A DNA stretch of 64,000 nt from Mycolicibacterium aubagnense (GCF_010730955.1 NZ_AP022577.1:1798001-1862000); one strand, 5' to 3'. Shown: positions 1 to 8,759, counted from the stretch's first letter. The notes: generated by a model from the sequence alone, not told the origin. Numbers and translations: made by a program.

Positions 1-3000
1 GTCGAGGCGCCGCCGTCGGTCGCCAGCGGCCTGCAGCGCATCGGCCGCGCCGGGCACCAGGTCGGCGAGATCTCCGAGGGTGTGCTGCTGCCCAAACATC
101 GCACCGACCTCATCGACTGCGCCGTCACTGTGCAGCGCATGCGCGCCGGCGAGATCGAAACCCTGCAGGTGCCGGCCAACCCACTCGACGTGCTGGCCCA
201 GCACACCGTCGCGGCAGCCGCTCTCGAACCGCTCGATGCCGACCGTTGGTTCGACGCCGTCCGCCGCAGCGCGCCATTCGCCGCGCTGCCGCGCAGCGCG
301 TTCGAAGCGACGCTGGACCTGCTGGCCGGCAAGTACCCGTCCACCGAATTCGCCGAGTTGCGGCCGCGGCTGGTCTACGACCGCGACCGCGGAACCCTGA
401 CCGCCCGGCCCGGCGCGCAACGGCTGGCCGTCACCTCCGGCGGTGCCATCCCGGACCGCGGCATGTTCACCGTCTACCTGGCCACCGGTGACGAAAAGCC
501 CTCTCGGGTGGGCGAACTCGATGAGGAGATGGTCTACGAATCGCGACCTGGCGACGTCATCTCGCTCGGTGCCACCAGCTGGCGGATCACCGAGATCACC
601 CATGACCGGGTGTTGGTCCTGCCCGCGCCGGGCCAGCCCGCTCGGTTGCCGTTCTGGCGGGGCGACGCCGTCGGCCGTCCCGCCGAACTGGGTGCGGCCA
701 TCGGCGCCTTCACCGGAAAGCTCGCCGGACTGCCTCGCACCGAGTTCGACGAGTACTGCAGCACAATCGGTTTCAACGACTATGCCACCGACAACCTGTG
801 GCAGCTGCTGGACGAGCAGCGGCAGGCCACCGGCACGGTGCCCACCGACACCACCTTCGTGGTGGAACGGTTCCGCGACGAGCTGGGCGACTGGCGGATT
901 GTCCTGCACTCCCCCTACGGACTGCGGGTACACGGGCCGCTGGCGCTGGCTGTGGGCCGACGGATCATGGAGCGGTACGGCATCGACGAGAAGCCCACCG
1001 CGTCGGACGACGGTATCGTGCTGCGGCTGCCCGATACCGGGGAAAACCCGCCCGGCGCAGACATTTTCGTTTTTGACGCCGACGAAATCGAGACCATCGT
1101 GACGGCCGAGGTCGGCGGGTCGGCACTGTTCGCGTCGCGCTTCCGCGAATGCGCGGCACGGGCGCTGCTGCTGCCGCGGCGCCACCCCGGTAAGCGGTCG
1201 CCGTTGTGGCACCAACGGCAGCGCGCCGCGCAATTGCTCGACATCGCCCGCAAGTATCCGGATTTCCCGATCGTGCTCGAGACCGTGCGGGAGTGCCTGC
1301 AGGACGTCTACGACGTCCCGATGCTCATCGAGTTGATGCGGCGCGTCGCGCAACGGCGGATCCGGGTTCTCGACGTGCAGACCGCCACGCCGTCGCCGTT
1401 CGCCGCATCGCTACTGTTCGGTTACGTCGGCGCGTTCATGTACGAGGGCGACAGCCCGCTCGCGGAACGGCGCGCCGCCGCACTGTCGTTGGACGCCACC
1501 CTGCTCGCCGAGCTGCTGGGCCGGGTCGAACTCCGCGAACTGCTCGATCCCGACGTGGTGGCGTCGACCAGTCGGCAGCTGCAGCACCTGACCGAGGACC
1601 GGGCCGCCCGCGACGCCGAGGGCATCGCCGACCTCCTGCGGCTGCTCGGACCGCTGAGCACCCAGGAACTTCAGCAGCGGTGCACCGCAAGCGATGTCGA
1701 GGCGTGGTGCGAGACGCTACAGGCTGCCAAACGCGCGGTCCGGGTCACCTTCGCGGGGCAGGGTTGGTGGGCCGCGGTCGAAGACATGGGGCTGCTGCGC
1801 GACGGCCTCGGGGTCGCGGTGCCGGTCGGGGTACCGGCGAGTTTCACCGCGGTGGTGGCCGATCCGCTGGGCGAACTGCTCGGCCGTTACGCGAGGACCA
1901 ACGGGCCGTTCACGACCACCCAGGCGGCCGCCCGGTTCGGCCTGGGACATCGCGTGACCGCCGACGCCCTGAGTCGAATGGTGTTGGACGGCAAGCTCAT
2001 CCGCGGGGAATTCACCGATATCCCCGACAGCGTCGATCAACAGTGGTGTGACGCAACGGTTCTGAAGATTCTGCGCCGCCGGTCACTGGCGGCGTTGCGG
2101 GCCCAGATCGAACCCGTCAGCACCACCGCATACGCCCGCTTCCTGCCCGCGTGGCAGCAGTTCGGCGATGCCCGTGGTATCGACGGGCTGGCGTCGGTCA
2201 TCGAACAGCTTGCCGGCGTGGCGATTCCGGCGTCTGCGGTCGAGCCGCTGGTGTTCGCCCAGCGGGTGTCGGACTACCAACCGGCGATGCTCGACGAGCT
2301 GCTGGCCTCGGGCGAGGTCACCTGGTCGGGTGCCGGGCAGATCGGCGGAACCGACGGCTGGATCGTCTTCCACCGGGCCGAGACCGCGCCGCTGTCACTT
2401 GCCCCTGGGACCGAGATCGAGTTCACCGCTACCCATCGCGCGCTACTCGACACGCTGGGTAGCGGCGGTGCCTACTTCTTCCGGCAGTTGGCAGCCGAGG
2501 ACAGCACCGACGCGAAACAGGCGCTGTGGGAGTTGATCTGGGCCGGCTGGGTCACCGGCGACACCTTCGCACCGGTACGGGCGATGCTCGGCAACGCGGG
2601 GCGCAAACCGGGTGGATCGCACCGGCAGCGACAGCGCCCACCCCGGCTCAGCCGCTACAGCGTGGCCCGGCCGCAGGCCCGCACCGTGGACCCGACCGTC
2701 GCCGGACGCTGGTCAGCGCTGCCGGCGGCCGAACCCGAATCGACTGTGCGCGCGCACTTTCAGGCCGAGCTGCTGCTGAACCGCTACGGCGTCGTCACCC
2801 GCGGCGTGGCCGACGGCCTACCTGGCGGATTCGCCTCGTTGTACAAAGTCCTGACCGCGTTCGAGGAAGCCGGCCGCTGCCAGCGCGGGTATTTCATCGA
2901 ATCACTTGGTGGCGCGCAGTTCGCGGTGGCCTCGACGGTGGACCGGCTGCGCAATTATCTCGACGGCGTCGACCAGAGCAGCCCCGACTACAGCGCCATC

Positions 3001-3366
3001 GTGTTGGCGGCCACCGACCCGGGCAATCCCTATGGCGCCGCGCTGCCGTGGCCCGAGGTCGCGGGCCATCGGCCGGGCCGCAAGGCCGGCGCGCTGGTGG
3101 CGTTGGTCGACGGCGAGTTGGTGTGGTTCCTGGAGCGCGGCGGCAAGTCGCTGTTGTCTTTCGACGCCACCCCGGAACAGCAACGTGCGGCCGCCGGTGC
3201 GCTGGCGGACCTGGTGAGTGCGGGGCGCTTGCAGTCGCTGTTGATCGAGAAGGTCAATGGCGAGCCGGTGCTGGCTCCTACCCCCGACGCCGAGCAGACA
3301 CAGGTCCACGCCGCACTGACCGACGCCGGGTTCTCACGGACGCCACGGGGCCTGCGGTTGCGCTGA
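1..3366 (+). CDS. lhr: Lhr-type large ATP-dependent helicase, 3' part (5' end outside window)
   Basis: The reading frame is open from base 1, so the gene is cut by the window edge; about 1,121 residues are visible of a family usually near 1,500. Helicase motif VI, QRIGRAGH, lies at visible residues 12-19 (bases 34-57), so the Walker A and DEAH motifs are upstream and unseen. The remainder is the winged-helix and beta-barrel part of the Lhr core plus the long C-terminal extension typical of bacterial full-length Lhr. The family unwinds DNA:RNA and DNA duplexes 3' to 5' with ATP and takes part in DNA repair. In M. tuberculosis lhr (Rv3296) is followed by nei; here about 6 kb of other genes separates them. 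An internal ATG at base 82 is not the start, because motif VI precedes it. Confidence 0.93.
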   Translation, partial: VEAPPSVASGLQRIGRAGHQVGEISEGVLLPKHRTDLIDCAVTVQRMRAGEIETLQVPANPLDVLAQHTVAAAALEPLDADRWFDAVRRSAPFAALPRSAFEATLDLLAGKYPSTEFAELRPRLVYDRDRGTLTARPGAQRLAVTSGGAIPDRGMFTVYLATGDEKPSRVGELDEEMVYESRPGDVISLGATSWRITEITHDRVLVLPAPGQPARLPFWRGDAVGRPAELGAAIGAFTGKLAGLPRTEFDEYCSTIGFNDYATDNLWQLLDEQRQATGTVPTDTTFVVERFRDELGDWRIVLHSPYGLRVHGPLALAVGRRIMERYGIDEKPTASDDGIVLRLPDTGENPPGADIFVFDADEIETIVTAEVGGSALFASRFRECAARALLLPRRHPGKRSPLWHQRQRAAQLLDIARKYPDFPIVLETVRECLQDVYDVPMLIELMRRVAQRRIRVLDVQTATPSPFAASLLFGYVGAFMYEGDSPLAERRAAALSLDATLLAELLGRVELRELLDPDVVASTSRQLQHLTEDRAARDAEGIADLLRLLGPLSTQELQQRCTASDVEAWCETLQAAKRAVRVTFAGQGWWAAVEDMGLLRDGLGVAVPVGVPASFTAVVADPLGELLGRYARTNGPFTTTQAAARFGLGHRVTADALSRMVLDGKLIRGEFTDIPDSVDQQWCDATVLKILRRRSLAALRAQIEPVSTTAYARFLPAWQQFGDARGIDGLASVIEQLAGVAIPASAVEPLVFAQRVSDYQPAMLDELLASGEVTWSGAGQIGGTDGWIVFHRAETAPLSLAPGTEIEFTATHRALLDTLGSGGAYFFRQLAAEDSTDAKQALWELIWAGWVTGDTFAPVRAMLGNAGRKPGGSHRQRQRPPRLSRYSVARPQARTVDPTVAGRWSALPAAEPESTVRAHFQAELLLNRYGVVTRGVADGLPGGFASLYKVLTAFEEAGRCQRGYFIESLGGAQFAVASTVDRLRNYLDGVDQSSPDYSAIVLAATDPGNPYGAALPWPEVAGHRPGRKAGALVALVDGELVWFLERGGKSLLSFDATPEQQRAAAGALADLVSAGRLQSLLIEKVNGEPVLAPTPDAEQTQVHAALTDAGFSRTPRGLRLR

Positions 3367-3460
3367 TGCGCATTGCCGGGGCCACCCCGTCGGAGGCTAT
3401 GGCTCCCAACTACGAGAATTCATGTCCTGGTAGCCGCCCTTGTCACCGCAATACGTTGTG

Positions 3461-3477
3461 CTTCAACGGCGTTGAAG
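3461..3477. promoter_or_regulatory. Perfect 17-bp inverted repeat, candidate operator
   Basis: CTTCAAC-GGC-GTTGAAG is a perfect 7-bp inverted repeat with a 3-bp centre, 28 bp before the start codon of the tautomerase gene. Size and position fit a dimeric repressor site for the catabolic block, but no matching regulator can be assigned. A short hairpin is the alternative. Confidence 0.4.
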
Positions 3478-3505
3478 TGTGCGAACACAGGAAAGGTAGC
3501 GAACC

Positions 3506-3898
3506 ATGCCACTGCTGAACTTCACCGTCATCCGGGGCCGGACCTCCGAGCAGGTGCGGCAACTGCTCGACAGCGCACACCGCGCCGTCGTGGACGCCTT
3601 CGGAGTACCTGAGCGTGACCGCTACCAGATTGTCGATGTGCGCGAACCCGACGACGTGGTCGCGCTCGACACCGGGCTGGGATTCGAACGGTCCGACCGG
3701 CTGGTCATCATCGAGGTGGTCAGCCGGCGCCGCACTGCAGAACAGAAGCAACGGTTCTACGAACTGCTGGCCGAGAACCTACATCGCGACTGTGGATTGG
3801 ACGCCACAGACCTCATCGTCGCAATCACCGAGAACGGCGATGCCGACTGGTCGTTCGGCGCCGGGCGCGCGCAATTCGTCACAGGTGAGCTGACCTGA
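3506..3898 (+). CDS. Tautomerase-superfamily protein, malonate semialdehyde decarboxylase-like
   Basis: This 130-residue protein begins Met-Pro, so Met removal exposes the catalytic Pro-1 of the tautomerase superfamily. With that Pro as residue 1, Asp37, Arg73 and Arg75 fall exactly where malonate semialdehyde decarboxylase (MSAD) of Pseudomonas pavonaceae has its catalytic residues. Trp114, Phe116, Phe123 and Leu128 match the hydrophobic-wall residues I recall for that enzyme, and the mature length of 129 is the same. MSAD converts malonate semialdehyde to acetaldehyde and CO2 and hydrates some acetylenic acids. GGAAAGG just upstream is a plausible ribosome site. No chloroacrylate dehalogenase is nearby, so the physiological substrate is open. 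The gene heads a same-strand run with a nitronate monooxygenase and isomerase-like proteins. Confidence 0.85.
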   Translation: MPLLNFTVIRGRTSEQVRQLLDSAHRAVVDAFGVPERDRYQIVDVREPDDVVALDTGLGFERSDRLVIIEVVSRRRTAEQKQRFYELLAENLHRDCGLDATDLIVAITENGDADWSFGAGRAQFVTGELT

Positions 3899-3967
3899 CG
3901 GGTCACCGTACAGCACTGCAATGAAAAGCCATCACTATGAACGGCTTTGATCATCCAGGAGGTTGCC

Positions 3968-4942
3968 ATGATCACCACCCGGTTCACGTCGAGATTTGAG
4001 CTCTCGGTGCCCGTCGCGCTGGGCCCGATGGATAAGTTCGCCGACGGTCGCCTGGCTGCGGCGGTGACTCGGGCGGGCGGTCTCGGCGTCCTCGGCGCCG
4101 GCTATGCCGACCCGGATTGGCTCAACGCCCAGTTCGCCGTCGCTGACGGAGCCCGCATCGGCGTCGGCTTCATCGCCTGGAAATTGGCCGAGCGACCAGA
4201 ACTGCTGGACCTGGTTCTCGCCCACCAACCCGCCGCCCTGATGCTCTCCTTCGGCGATCCCACCCCGTTCGCCGACCGGATACATGACGCGAGAGTGCCG
4301 CTGGTCAATCAAATCAACGACCTGGAAGAGGCCCGCCGGGCGATCGACATCGGAGCTGCGGTGTTGGTGGCCCAAGGCGGCGAAGCCGGGGGGCACGGCA
4401 AAGGCGTCCGATCCACTTTCACTTTGGTGCCCGAGGTCGCCGACCTGGTCGCCGACCGAGCCCCGGACACCCTGGTTCTTGCGGCCGGTGGCGTGGCCGA
4501 CGGCCGCGGTCTGGCGGCCGCGCTCTCACTGGGCGCCGACGGCGCCCTCGTCGGGTCACGGCTGTGGGCGACGCGGGAGGCGCCGGTCAATCCAGTCGCC
4601 CGCGATCGCGCGCTTGCCGCAGGGTCCGACGAGACCGTGCGGTCGACCGTGTTCGACGTCGCGCGTGGATACCCATGGCCGGCGGGTTACGGCGGGCGCG
4701 TGTTGCGCAACGACTTCGTCGACCGCTGGCATGGCAACGAGGACATGCTGCGCGCCAATCTTCCCGAGGCTCTGCGTGATTACCGCGCAGCAGTTGATGC
4801 CGCAGACTTCGACACCGCCGACATTCACATCGGCGAAGCGATCGGCGTCATCCGCGACAATCCGACCGCCGCGGTTGTGCTTGGGCGCATGGGGCGTGAG
4901 GCCGCCGCAATCCTCGGGAGGCTGGCCGCTTCCGCTCGGTAG
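3968..4942 (+). CDS. Nitronate monooxygenase family FMN enzyme (first copy)
   Basis: A 324-residue TIM-barrel flavoprotein of the NMO / 2-nitropropane dioxygenase family, which oxidises alkyl nitronates with FMN and O2. The sequence has the N-terminal GPM segment near residue 20, the family motif VAQGGEAGGH near residues 134-143 containing the catalytic His, and a later glycine-rich phosphate-binding stretch LAAGGVADGRG. The ATG at 3968 is preferred over an in-frame TTG at 3947 because AGGAGG lies about 5 bp before it, inside the longer version. It is followed after 14 bp by a membrane-protein gene. A paralogue with the same motifs lies at 8760-9731. True substrate unknown: members also include enoyl reductases and propionate-3-nitronate detoxifiers. 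Confidence 0.85.
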   Translation: MITTRFTSRFELSVPVALGPMDKFADGRLAAAVTRAGGLGVLGAGYADPDWLNAQFAVADGARIGVGFIAWKLAERPELLDLVLAHQPAALMLSFGDPTPFADRIHDARVPLVNQINDLEEARRAIDIGAAVLVAQGGEAGGHGKGVRSTFTLVPEVADLVADRAPDTLVLAAGGVADGRGLAAALSLGADGALVGSRLWATREAPVNPVARDRALAAGSDETVRSTVFDVARGYPWPAGYGGRVLRNDFVDRWHGNEDMLRANLPEALRDYRAAVDAADFDTADIHIGEAIGVIRDNPTAAVVLGRMGREAAAILGRLAASAR

Positions 4943-4956
4943 GAGAATGGACTCTC

Positions 4957-5511
4957 GTGACCGAATCCGCGGACTTGTCAGACGCCGATATCGCCGCAAT
5001 GACGCCGGCACAGCGCCACGATCTGATCAAGCGGCTGCAGCGTCCGTTGGACGACGTGTTTCCGCCGGCGACGGCGCGGCGGATGCGGCGCATCCGCTTG
5101 ACGCTGATGACGGGCAGCAGCCTCGTGTTGATCCCGTGGGTCATCTACCTCGGATTCACCCTTCCGGACAACTACACGGCGCACAACTGGCCGGCCACCT
5201 GGATCGGTTTCGACGGCCTGCTGGTCGCCTTCATGACCGCGACTGCCGTGTTGGGCTGGTTGCGTCGTCAACTCGTGCTGCTCGCCGCCTTCACCACGGG
5301 GGTGCTCCTGGTCTGCGATGCCTGGTTCGACATCATGACCTCGGACTTCGGTCATGATCTGCTGGTCCCGTTGATGACGGCGCTCCTGATCGAGCTCCCG
5401 CTGGCGATACTCATGATCACCGGCGCGATCCGGATTTTCCGCCTCACCGCCACCCGGCTGTGGTTCCTCGAACCCGGTGCGCCGCTCTGGCGGCTACCGC
5501 TGCTCCCGTAA
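4957..5511 (+). CDS. Membrane protein of unknown function, four predicted helices
   Basis: A 184-residue protein with a GTG start 14 bp after the upstream stop and a GGAGA ribosome site. The first 50 residues are hydrophilic (including an acidic segment and an RRMRRIR basic patch). Four hydrophobic segments follow, at roughly residues 50-70, 85-105, 107-127 and 132-155, and a short aromatic/proline-rich tail. I do not recognise a catalytic family. It resembles small actinobacterial inner-membrane proteins of unknown role. The spacing suggests co-transcription with the nitronate monooxygenase. Confidence 0.75.
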   Translation: MTESADLSDADIAAMTPAQRHDLIKRLQRPLDDVFPPATARRMRRIRLTLMTGSSLVLIPWVIYLGFTLPDNYTAHNWPATWIGFDGLLVAFMTATAVLGWLRRQLVLLAAFTTGVLLVCDAWFDIMTSDFGHDLLVPLMTALLIELPLAILMITGAIRIFRLTATRLWFLEPGAPLWRLPLLP

Positions 5512-5714
5512 TCACCGAGACAACATCCCGTGACCTCAATACCGCGGTGCCGGAGCAGTTTTCGGGAATCAAGTATGCAGCCGGTAGGCGCTGTCGACCG
5601 TGAGAGCCTGCACCTCTCAGCGCCAAGCTGATTCGTCCTAGCCACCAGGCATGGCCGCGGCCGAGGATTGTTGCACCCAGTGCAGTCAATCCACCCACAA
5701 GAGGAGGCCCGCCC

Positions 5715-6323
5715 ATGGAATACCTGGTTGATATGACGACCCAGGTGCCGGCCCGCACATCGCCGGAAACCGTCGACGATATGCGGGCCCGGGAATCCAA
5801 GCGCGCCGCCGAGCTTGCCGCAGCGGGACACCTGCTGCGGCTGTGGCGTCCGCCTTTGGCCCCCGGACAATGGCGCACCTTCGGACTGTTCGCCGCCCAA
5901 GATGCCGTCCAACTGGAGATGGTTTTGGCTTCGATGCCGCTGCGCATCTGGCGCACGGATCTGGTAACCCCGCTGACCCCGCACCCCAACGACCCTCACG
6001 GCACCAGGGGGTGTGCGCCGACGGAGTTCCTGACCTGGATGAACATCACTGTGCCGGCCGGCACGCCGTCGCTCCGGGTCGGCGAGTTGAAGGATCGCGA
6101 AGCGGTCCGCGCCCGGGAACTGGCCGGGGAGGGACATCTATTGCGGCTTTGGCGGCCGCCCACTCGCCCGGACCAGTGGCGCACGCTGGGCCTGTGGAGC
6201 GCTCGCGACGACGCCGACCTGAGCGCCACCATGAAGTCACTGCCGCTACACGGCTGGATGGACCTCGAATCGATCCCTCTCAGCGTGCACCCGAACGACC
6301 CAGCACAGGAGGACCGGGCATGA
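5715..6323 (+). CDS. Tandem-duplicated muconolactone delta-isomerase family protein
   Basis: A 202-residue protein made of two consecutive copies of the approximately 95-residue muconolactone isomerase (MIase) fold. Copy 1 (about residues 1-96) and copy 2 (about 105-200) share the core GHLLRLWRPP, the segment QWRT-GL, and the ending HPNDP. Single-domain MIases isomerise muconolactone in the beta-ketoadipate pathway as decamers of about 92-97 residues, so a fused dimer is unusual. GAGGAGG lies upstream of the ATG. The next gene overlaps its end by 4 bp (ATGA), which implies translational coupling to the MmgE/PrpD protein. The substrate is not evident: the rest of the beta-ketoadipate pathway is absent. 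Confidence 0.82.
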   Translation: MEYLVDMTTQVPARTSPETVDDMRARESKRAAELAAAGHLLRLWRPPLAPGQWRTFGLFAAQDAVQLEMVLASMPLRIWRTDLVTPLTPHPNDPHGTRGCAPTEFLTWMNITVPAGTPSLRVGELKDREAVRARELAGEGHLLRLWRPPTRPDQWRTLGLWSARDDADLSATMKSLPLHGWMDLESIPLSVHPNDPAQEDRA

Positions 6324-7702
6324 GCGTTTTCGCAGTGGACCGGTTGGCGGACTTCGTTGTCGCGGCGGATCATTCGCATATTCCAGACCATGCGTCGACA
6401 CTGTTGCGCCGCAACGTCCTGGACAGTCTGGCAGGTGCGATCGCGGCGCTCGACGGGGACACGGTCCGCCAGATCCGCGACCAGGTCGAGGCCACCGGTG
6501 GACATCCTCAAGCATCACTGATCGGCGGCGGCCGGACCACCGTGGACCAGGCGGCCCTTTTCAATTCCGTCGCGGTACGGTACGTCGACCTGCTCGACAC
6601 CTACCTGACGCCGGGTGGGCTCTGCCATCCCGCCGACAACTTCGGTGCATTGATCGCCGTCGCGGAGAGCGTCGACGCCGGCGGCGCCGATTTCCTGCTC
6701 GCCCTCGCGGTGGCTTACGAAGTGCAGTGCCGCTTCTCCGCATCTGTGCCGGTAATGGGCCGCGGCCTCAATCACGCTCTGCAGCTGGCTCTTTCCGTCG
6801 CCGCCGGGTCAGCCAAGCTGCTCGGCCTGACCGCCGAACAGACCGCCGACGCGCTCGCCATCGCGGTGGCCGACAACGTCTCGCTCGCCGCGATCCATTC
6901 CGAACCGGTGTCGAACTGGAAGGGCATCTCACCAGGCATCACCGCGATGCGTGCCGTCTACACCACCCAGCTGGCCCAGCGCGGTATCACCGGCCCACGC
7001 GGAATCATCGACGGCCCCAACGGTCTTGAGCGCTTGTTCGGCCAGCCCATCGAGCTGCACCTCGACAACCCCACCCTGGACGTTGTCCAACACACCTATC
7101 TGAAGAAGTTCAGTGCGCTCATCCATGGTCAAACCCCGATCGAGACCATCCTGGCGTTGAGCGCCGAACACGGCGTCGACTATCACGACGTCACTGCCGT
7201 GGATGTCGACACCTTTCAAACCGCCTACGACATCGCCGGCGGCGGCACCTTCGGCGGGAAAGACCACCCGACCACCAAGGAGCAGGCGGACTACAACCTG
7301 AAATATCTGCTTGCCGTGGCGCTCATCGACCGGCAGGTCGGTCCGGACCAACTTCGAACCGAGCGCATTCAGCAAGCCGATGTCCAAGAGCTTTTGCGCC
7401 GCATCAGTATTCGCCCCGACCAAGAGTTCACCAATCGCTATCCCGAGGCGACTCCGGCGCGGGTCTCGATCACGCTTCGCGACGGTCGACGACTGTCCCG
7501 GGAGCAGGATGACTTCGAGGGTGCACCGGGCCGGTCGTTCGACTGGGGCCGCACGGCCCGCAAGTTTGACGCCCTGGCAGCACCGCACGCCGACGGCGAT
7601 TTGCGCGCTGCGATCATTGCCACCGTGGCACAGCTCGACACTCTGCCGTTGTCAGCATTGACAGAGCTGCTCGTGAAGGTCAGTCCAGAACGACAGTCAT
7701 GA
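6320..7702 (+). CDS. MmgE/PrpD family protein
   Basis: A 460-residue protein of the MmgE/PrpD family, which includes 2-methylcitrate dehydratase, cis-aconitate decarboxylase and several isomerases or hydratases acting on small polycarboxylates. Family landmarks are the N-terminal helical lobe with NVLDSLAGAIAA (about residues 31-42), the HPADNFGA segment near residue 100, and the TYLKKFSALIHGQTPIE region ahead of the second lobe. The ATG at 6320 has AGGAGG a few bases upstream and overlaps the preceding stop by 4 bp. Exact reaction cannot be read from sequence. Coupling to a muconolactone-isomerase-like protein suggests a catabolic step on a lactone or polycarboxylate. Confidence 0.85.
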   Translation: MSVFAVDRLADFVVAADHSHIPDHASTLLRRNVLDSLAGAIAALDGDTVRQIRDQVEATGGHPQASLIGGGRTTVDQAALFNSVAVRYVDLLDTYLTPGGLCHPADNFGALIAVAESVDAGGADFLLALAVAYEVQCRFSASVPVMGRGLNHALQLALSVAAGSAKLLGLTAEQTADALAIAVADNVSLAAIHSEPVSNWKGISPGITAMRAVYTTQLAQRGITGPRGIIDGPNGLERLFGQPIELHLDNPTLDVVQHTYLKKFSALIHGQTPIETILALSAEHGVDYHDVTAVDVDTFQTAYDIAGGGTFGGKDHPTTKEQADYNLKYLLAVALIDRQVGPDQLRTERIQQADVQELLRRISIRPDQEFTNRYPEATPARVSITLRDGRRLSREQDDFEGAPGRSFDWGRTARKFDALAAPHADGDLRAAIIATVAQLDTLPLSALTELLVKVSPERQS

Positions 7703-7711
7703 CAACCCTGC

Positions 7712-8683
7712 TCAACCGGCCTTGCCCGACTGCGGGCTGTCGATCGGGTGCGCCCGCAACCACTCGAGCACCTGCTGCGCATGCGTGTTCGGCGGGAAGA
7801 TCGGATAGAAGACGTGCTCGATCCGGCCGTCGCGGATAACCATGGTCAGCCGCGTGTAGAGACGCGGGTGACCGGCCGCGGCGAACGTAGGCAGCCCCAG
7901 CGCTTCCGCCAGGGCGAACTGCTCATCCGACAGCATGTGGAACGGTAGTCGCAGCCGACGCACCACCTCCGCCTGATAGTCGACATCCTGGCTGGACAGA
8001 CCCCAGACCTCCTCTACGCCAGCATCTTTCAGCTCGGCGAAGTGGTCACGGAAGTCGCACGCCTCGGTCGAGCAGCCACGCGCTCCGGGAATCGCGTCCC
8101 AACCCTCGGGGAGGTCGGCGCCGGGACGACCGGTAAGCGGGTACAAATACAGAATCGTTCGTCCCGTCGGCAGGCGCCCCAGCCGGACGGGGCCACCACC
8201 GCTCGACTTCAGCGTGATATCGGGGAACCGCAATCCCACCAGATGGTCTGCCGCGCCGTCGTTTTCGGGGACGGGAAGGCCCGCGGGAAGTGTCGTGTAA
8301 TCCGTCACCTGCTCATACTCCTTATCGAATTCGCGGCACGCGGCAGCATTGAGCCGCGCCGTGAGGACCTGCCGTCGCTGCGTCAACGCCGCGATGGTCT
8401 CGTCGAGAACCGCAATGCTGTCCCGGTATGCCGCAAGCGACTCGGGACACTCGTCACTGTGCTCGTGGCCGTGGCGGAGGCATTCGATGAACGGCCCGGC
8501 CTTCGACGGGGGGATGCCGACGGCGGCCAGCGCACGCACTTCGCTCACGATCTGCACATCGTCTTCGGAGTAGTCCCGGTACCCGTTGGGCAGGCGCAAC
8601 GGGTCCAGCAGGCCGAGGTCCTCGTAGTACCGCACGGCCTTGGTCGACGCGCCCGTTCGCCGGGCCAGCTCGGAAATCTGCAT
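7712..8683 (-). CDS. MerR-family regulator fused to a peroxiredoxin (BCP/PrxQ-like) domain
   Basis: A 323-residue two-part protein. Residues 1-70 are a MerR winged helix (ISELARRTGASTKAVRYYED), followed by a coiled-coil dimerisation helix at about 70-115 containing Cys68, His-rich HGHEHSDE and Cys79-Pro. Residues 140-320 are thioredoxin-fold peroxiredoxin: YPLTGRPG, then GARGCSTEAC with Cys204 and Cys209 in the C-x4-C spacing of bacterioferritin comigratory protein/PrxQ, then WGLSSQD and FHMLSDE. Typical MerR proteins end at 120-150 residues. ATG 8683 is preferred over an in-frame TTG 6 bp upstream because GAGGA sits at proper distance. The stop lies 9 bp from the convergent PrpD stop. Peroxide or thiol sensing by the attached domain is inference. 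Confidence 0.85.
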   Translation of the reverse strand: MQISELARRTGASTKAVRYYEDLGLLDPLRLPNGYRDYSEDDVQIVSEVRALAAVGIPPSKAGPFIECLRHGHEHSDECPESLAAYRDSIAVLDETIAALTQRRQVLTARLNAAACREFDKEYEQVTDYTTLPAGLPVPENDGAADHLVGLRFPDITLKSSGGGPVRLGRLPTGRTILYLYPLTGRPGADLPEGWDAIPGARGCSTEACDFRDHFAELKDAGVEEVWGLSSQDVDYQAEVVRRLRLPFHMLSDEQFALAEALGLPTFAAAGHPRLYTRLTMVIRDGRIEHVFYPIFPPNTHAQQVLEWLRAHPIDSPQSGKAG

Positions 8684-8703
8684 GGTCAATGTCCTCAGCC
8701 CAG

Positions 8704-8735
8704 AGGGTAAACATTGCCACCAGGGGCAAGGTCAA
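8704..8735 (-). promoter_or_regulatory. MerR-type promoter/operator with long spacer
   Basis: Reading the minus strand toward the MerR-Prx gene, TTGACC (8730-8735) and TACCCT (8704-8709) are separated by 20 bp, or 19 bp to TTACCC. Between them is the dyad TTGCC-N6-GGCAA (8714-8729). A dyad inside a lengthened 19-20 bp spacer is the hallmark of promoters twisted open by MerR regulators, so autoregulation is likely. The divergent nitronate monooxygenase gene starts 25 bp away and may respond too. Confidence 0.6.
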
Positions 8736-8759
8736 ATCGAGCAGTCATACAGTGAAGTC

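Noticed and set aside
82-84. ATG as start of the lhr-type gene
   Set aside because: The frame is open to base 1 and helicase motif VI lies before this codon, so the gene is truncated by the window.
5602-5625. TGAGAG/CTCTCA hairpin upstream of the double MIase gene as riboswitch
   Set aside because: Only a 6-bp stem, no conserved aptamer features recognised.
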